Of a stretch of DNA of 33,067 bases, positions 30,576-33,067 are shown piece after piece (position 1 is the stretch's first letter; every line of letters starts with the position of its first letter). The notes beneath the pieces were generated by a model. That model was not told the DNA's origin and searched no databases. It was given only the letters and a program-made list of their open reading frames with translations. Location of the stretch: positions 1 through 33,067 of the forward strand of contig JBGQHM010000025.1 in assembly GCA_041497995.1 (NCBI GenBank), in the 5' to 3' direction. Source of the stretch: DATKMS01 sp041497995. GTDB lineage: Bacteria; Desulfobacterota; Binatia; HRBIN30. A program made the translations under genes and the position numbers.

Positions 30576-32258
30576 TCAGCCGCGCCGTTCCGTGGCGTCG
30601 GCTTCATTCCTTTGTTCGGCATCATCGTCGCCAGTTGCACGATTCGCACCGTCGTGTTCGTTGGTTCGCGATCCCCCTATGCCGCCCAGCTCGACTCGAC
30701 GCCAAAAGTCACCGGTCTCTCTTGTGGGGATTGAACTAGCCGGGCTCTCTAGTATTCGAAGGACCGATGCGGACACGATCTCAGGGCCTCGATCCAATAC
30801 CTTCTCAAGTATCCTCCGATCCTTTGCTTCCAAGCGTTCGAGTGATTCCCCGTGGGCGACTCGAGATCGCAGATCGTAGAGGTCTCGGAGCGTCACAAAG
30901 ATCTCCGCTCTTTCCTCAAAGCGACTTGCCAGGAAGCGCGCTATCCGAATGCGGAGACGATAGGCGAGTTCTCCGCGATCCGTCCCGATATCGTTCAAGT
31001 AAAGAGCTTCGAGGGCGATTGCATACTCGAGCAGGCGTTCAGGGTCCGACGGAGCATATCGCTCGACGCTGCTTCGAAACCGCCTTAGGGCATACTTCAG
31101 GCCTTTGAAACTTCCCTGTGCACCCAACAGCGAGTAAATTGCTCCACGAAGTCTTTTGAGCTCGGCATCGGTTAGGGGAACAGTCGACGGTGCACCGAAG
31201 TCGAATCGACGTGGCTGAAAACGCGCCAACTCTGCTTGGTAGCGATCGGCCCAGGTCTTACGAATTCCCGGGGTTAAAGAATCTAGCTCCACGATCTCCA
31301 AAGCGAGTACACCAATATCCTCTTTGCAGCGAACGAGCCGCAGCGCATCGACGAACAACTCGGCTACTTCAGCGGCATCGGCGTACCGCTGAAGATAGGG
31401 AACCTCGTCAGCCTCGACCGCCACCTTCGTACGATAGCGGACTATCGTATTGACCTTGTTGAATCCCTCGACGACGGTGTAGTCGACAAGAGGATCCAGC
31501 AGGTCGTCCGTTGCATAAGCGAGAAACACCCGGACCGGCTCCCCACGCACGCTCAGTTCACCTAGGAGCACGTCCTCTGCCGAGTCGATTGCTGGCCCAT
31601 TTAGAAAGATGCGCACCTCGTACTCGTAGTCTGGGCGCTCGGCCAACTGTTCCAGCCGAGACACAACACCATCGACTGTGGCAGACCAACGGTCGAAGGC
31701 AGATCTCGATGTCGGATCAAAATCCTGATCGACTAAGGCCTCTGCTAGCACTCGCGAAAGACTGATCCACAACTCGGTGGTGGGATCCAGACGATGCTCC
31801 TCGCGAAGCCTCTCCAAGGCTTCAGGGGAGAACGTTTTGTAGCCGATGATCCCATGAAGACGGTACCGGAGCGCAGGGCTCTGATCGATGTATTCGCCTA
31901 GCCTTGTCAACTGATCGCGGAATGCCGTCTGTTTCCGCATGAGGTCAGACGACTGCTGATAGATATCGTTACTGAAGGACACCGAAAACAGTTCCTTGAC
32001 GTTATCTGTGCGTGTTCGGCCACGATCGACCGCGCGGACCTCGACATCCTCGGTTCCCCTCACGGGACGGCCTGTTCGCGCCAACAGCACAGCTTGCTCA
32101 GAGACCGTTGTAGCAGCACGACAACGCCGGTCGTACGGCGAGTGGTAGCTGTACACGCGGAACTCGGGATCGTCCCAGAGAATCACGAGCGACTCGAATA
32201 CTCGGGCTACTCGCCGAGACAGTTCCGCTGCATCCACTATCGGCGCTGGGGAGGTCAT
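30576..32258 (-). CDS. Apea-HEPN-like domain protein
   Basis: 560 residues, soluble. The C-terminal region about 402-492 has the Apea/HEPN pattern PERLLEYAIALEALYLND, LAYRLRIRIARFLASR and LRDLYDLRSRVAHG, where R464-x4-H469 is the HEPN RNase/nucleotide-binding motif (RxxxxH). The first 400 residues are a helical-plus-beta region I do not recognise. HEPN-Apea proteins occur in abortive-infection, toxin and mobile-element settings, so a defence role is possible. The gene is more AT-rich than the neighbouring oxidase, which suggests foreign origin. ATG 32256-32258 has no strong ribosome site. The tail after residue 500 is disordered and charged. Confidence 0.7.
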   Translation of the reverse strand: MTSPAPIVDAAELSRRVARVFESLVILWDDPEFRVYSYHSPYDRRCRAATTVSEQAVLLARTGRPVRGTEDVEVRAVDRGRTRTDNVKELFSVSFSNDIYQQSSDLMRKQTAFRDQLTRLGEYIDQSPALRYRLHGIIGYKTFSPEALERLREEHRLDPTTELWISLSRVLAEALVDQDFDPTSRSAFDRWSATVDGVVSRLEQLAERPDYEYEVRIFLNGPAIDSAEDVLLGELSVRGEPVRVFLAYATDDLLDPLVDYTVVEGFNKVNTIVRYRTKVAVEADEVPYLQRYADAAEVAELFVDALRLVRCKEDIGVLALEIVELDSLTPGIRKTWADRYQAELARFQPRRFDFGAPSTVPLTDAELKRLRGAIYSLLGAQGSFKGLKYALRRFRSSVERYAPSDPERLLEYAIALEALYLNDIGTDRGELAYRLRIRIARFLASRFEERAEIFVTLRDLYDLRSRVAHGESLERLEAKDRRILEKVLDRGPEIVSASVLRILESPASSIPTRETGDFWRRVELGGIGGSRTNEHDGANRATGDDDAEQRNEADATERRG

Positions 32259-32357
32259 CTGACGATGCTCTCAGACCGAACGCTGCGCATCAGCGGCGCG
32301 CGTCTTCCCATCGCGTTTCGCTGCATGCCGAGTTAGGCGGCGTCCCTCCAGTGAGCG

Positions 32358-32900
32358 TCATAGCAACTGCGTGAGAAGCGCGTTCGTGTTGCTGCGCAAG
32401 TCCAGCAAAATTGCGTTCATTTCCTTCGCGGCCGCTGTGGCGCGTTCGGGAGTGACCTTCTCTTGAGTCTTGCGGATGTTCACGGCTTCGAATTCATCAT
32501 TCACCGAATGGATCGCCTTGTCGAACTTGCGGATCAAGTCGAAAACGTCTGTATAGCACTTGAGCAAATCTCGATCCCAGTACCTCGTGATCCACGAGAT
32601 GTACACATACTCCTTCCTACGAAGCTTTGTTATCGAATCGTTGTAATCCTTGATCAGGGGCGTCAAGGCCTCGCGCGTCGTCCACCCGTGGTCCAGGTAC
32701 TCGGCGGTCAGCTCAGCCAGAAACACGAACTCGCTCAAATCAGTCGAAAGTTCCTCATAGTTCTTCGTCCGAAGCTCCGCACGGTTCAGGGCAAACTTGG
32801 CGCTCTCGACAATCTTTGACGAAAAAATACTTAGTAAAGCTACGACGACCCCGACAAACCACGTTGCAGTTTGTGTCTTAAGGGACTCGGTGATCGACAT
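32358..32900 (-). CDS. Membrane-anchored helical protein of unknown function
   Basis: 180 residues from ATG 32898-32900, with AGAGG seven bases upstream. One N-terminal hydrophobic segment (about residues 13-30) is followed by a long, mostly helical cytoplasmic or periplasmic part with many charged residues and possible coiled-coil stretches (TDLSEFVFLAELTAEYL, DVFDLIRKFDKAIHSVND). No family recognised. It has the same strand and low-GC character as the HEPN-like gene downstream, so the two may form one accessory unit. Confidence 0.6.
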   Translation of the reverse strand: MSITESLKTQTATWFVGVVVALLSIFSSKIVESAKFALNRAELRTKNYEELSTDLSEFVFLAELTAEYLDHGWTTREALTPLIKDYNDSITKLRRKEYVYISWITRYWDRDLLKCYTDVFDLIRKFDKAIHSVNDEFEAVNIRKTQEKVTPERATAAAKEMNAILLDLRSNTNALLTQLL

Positions 32901-33067
32901 GCATTTTCCTCTTCGGGAGCGGATGGCTGGGTAAGTATCTGCTGACCTGCTTGTAGACTACCTGCTCAAATCGCCAACCCTTGCGACCGCTCGCAGCCTA
33001 GCACGGGGGGCTTCACGAGGGCTAGGCAACCACGAACACCCTGCCAGTACAGCACCTTGTGTTCTGA
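32901..33067. other. Right-end intergenic sequence
   Basis: 167 bases up to the window edge. No start codon with a ribosome site, no RNA gene and no repeat is seen; the sequence is moderately AT-rich. Confidence 0.4.

Noticed and set aside
29080..30879. A 599-codon open frame on the plus strand, rich in Arg, Ala and His
   Set aside because: It lies opposite the amine oxidase gene, whose FAD motifs are clear. The frame has no domain pattern and its Arg-rich composition is the usual antisense artefact of GC-rich DNA.

Overview
The window is about 33 kb of GC-rich DNA with dense, mostly intact genes on both strands. No rRNA, tRNA, CRISPR array or transposase was found. The gene mix is quinol-linked respiration with multihaem cytochrome c, two glycosyltransferase groups, Thr/Pro-linker Cys-rich secreted proteins and many short palindromic repeats. 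This suggests an uncultivated Gram-negative bacterium of the deltaproteobacterial/Binatota-like kind. That placement is a guess from gene style; no marker gene is present.

Left part (1-5882): pieces of a TrpX-like ABC import system on the minus strand. These are a permease cut by the window edge, a STAS-domain protein, and an unusual tandem-duplicated substrate-binding protein. A plus-strand CYTH-fold gene and a two-gene (split) chromate transporter lie between them. Middle-left (6035-9113): two family-2 glycosyltransferases, a DUF2304 membrane protein and an alpha/beta hydrolase. At 9103-10206 an AhpD-like gene is interrupted by one in-frame TGA exactly where the resolving cysteine of a CxxCxxxH site should be. 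It reads as a selenoprotein candidate (CFYU), with a small hairpin in the right place after the TGA. From 10314 to 17574 a minus-strand stretch holds a propeller remnant, two secreted proteins, a creatininase-family enzyme, a methyltransferase, an MBL-fold protein, a truncated glycosyltransferase, a full glycosyltransferase and two membrane proteins. moaA (molybdenum cofactor synthesis) follows on the plus strand.

The most striking region is 18946-29056, a likely respiratory locus on the plus strand. In order it encodes a TetR regulator, a cytochrome b-type membrane protein, an ethylbenzene-dehydrogenase-gamma-like haem-binding protein, a NarH/DdhB-like four-cluster iron-sulfur subunit, a TorD/NarJ-like chaperone, a Rieske protein, a two-cluster ferredoxin-like protein, a b6-type cytochrome b keeping the haem-ci cysteine, a subunit-IV-like protein with APWY instead of PEWY, an eight-haem cytochrome c, a small membrane protein and a Crp/Fnr regulator. 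The molybdopterin catalytic alpha subunit that should accompany the beta subunit is absent. A perfect 19-bp inverted repeat sits between gamma and beta. FNR-like boxes with matching -10 spacing precede both the TetR and the Crp/Fnr genes, suggesting control by oxygen, NO or redox state. The nearby moaA fits a molybdoenzyme.

The right end (29287-32900) carries a flavin amine oxidase and then two more AT-rich minus-strand genes: an Apea-HEPN-like protein and a membrane-anchored helical protein. These look like accessory, possibly defence-related, DNA.

Short palindromic elements recur. One has entered the 3' end of the STAS gene and creates its stop codon. A 120-bp nested palindrome sits in frame inside the ferredoxin gene.
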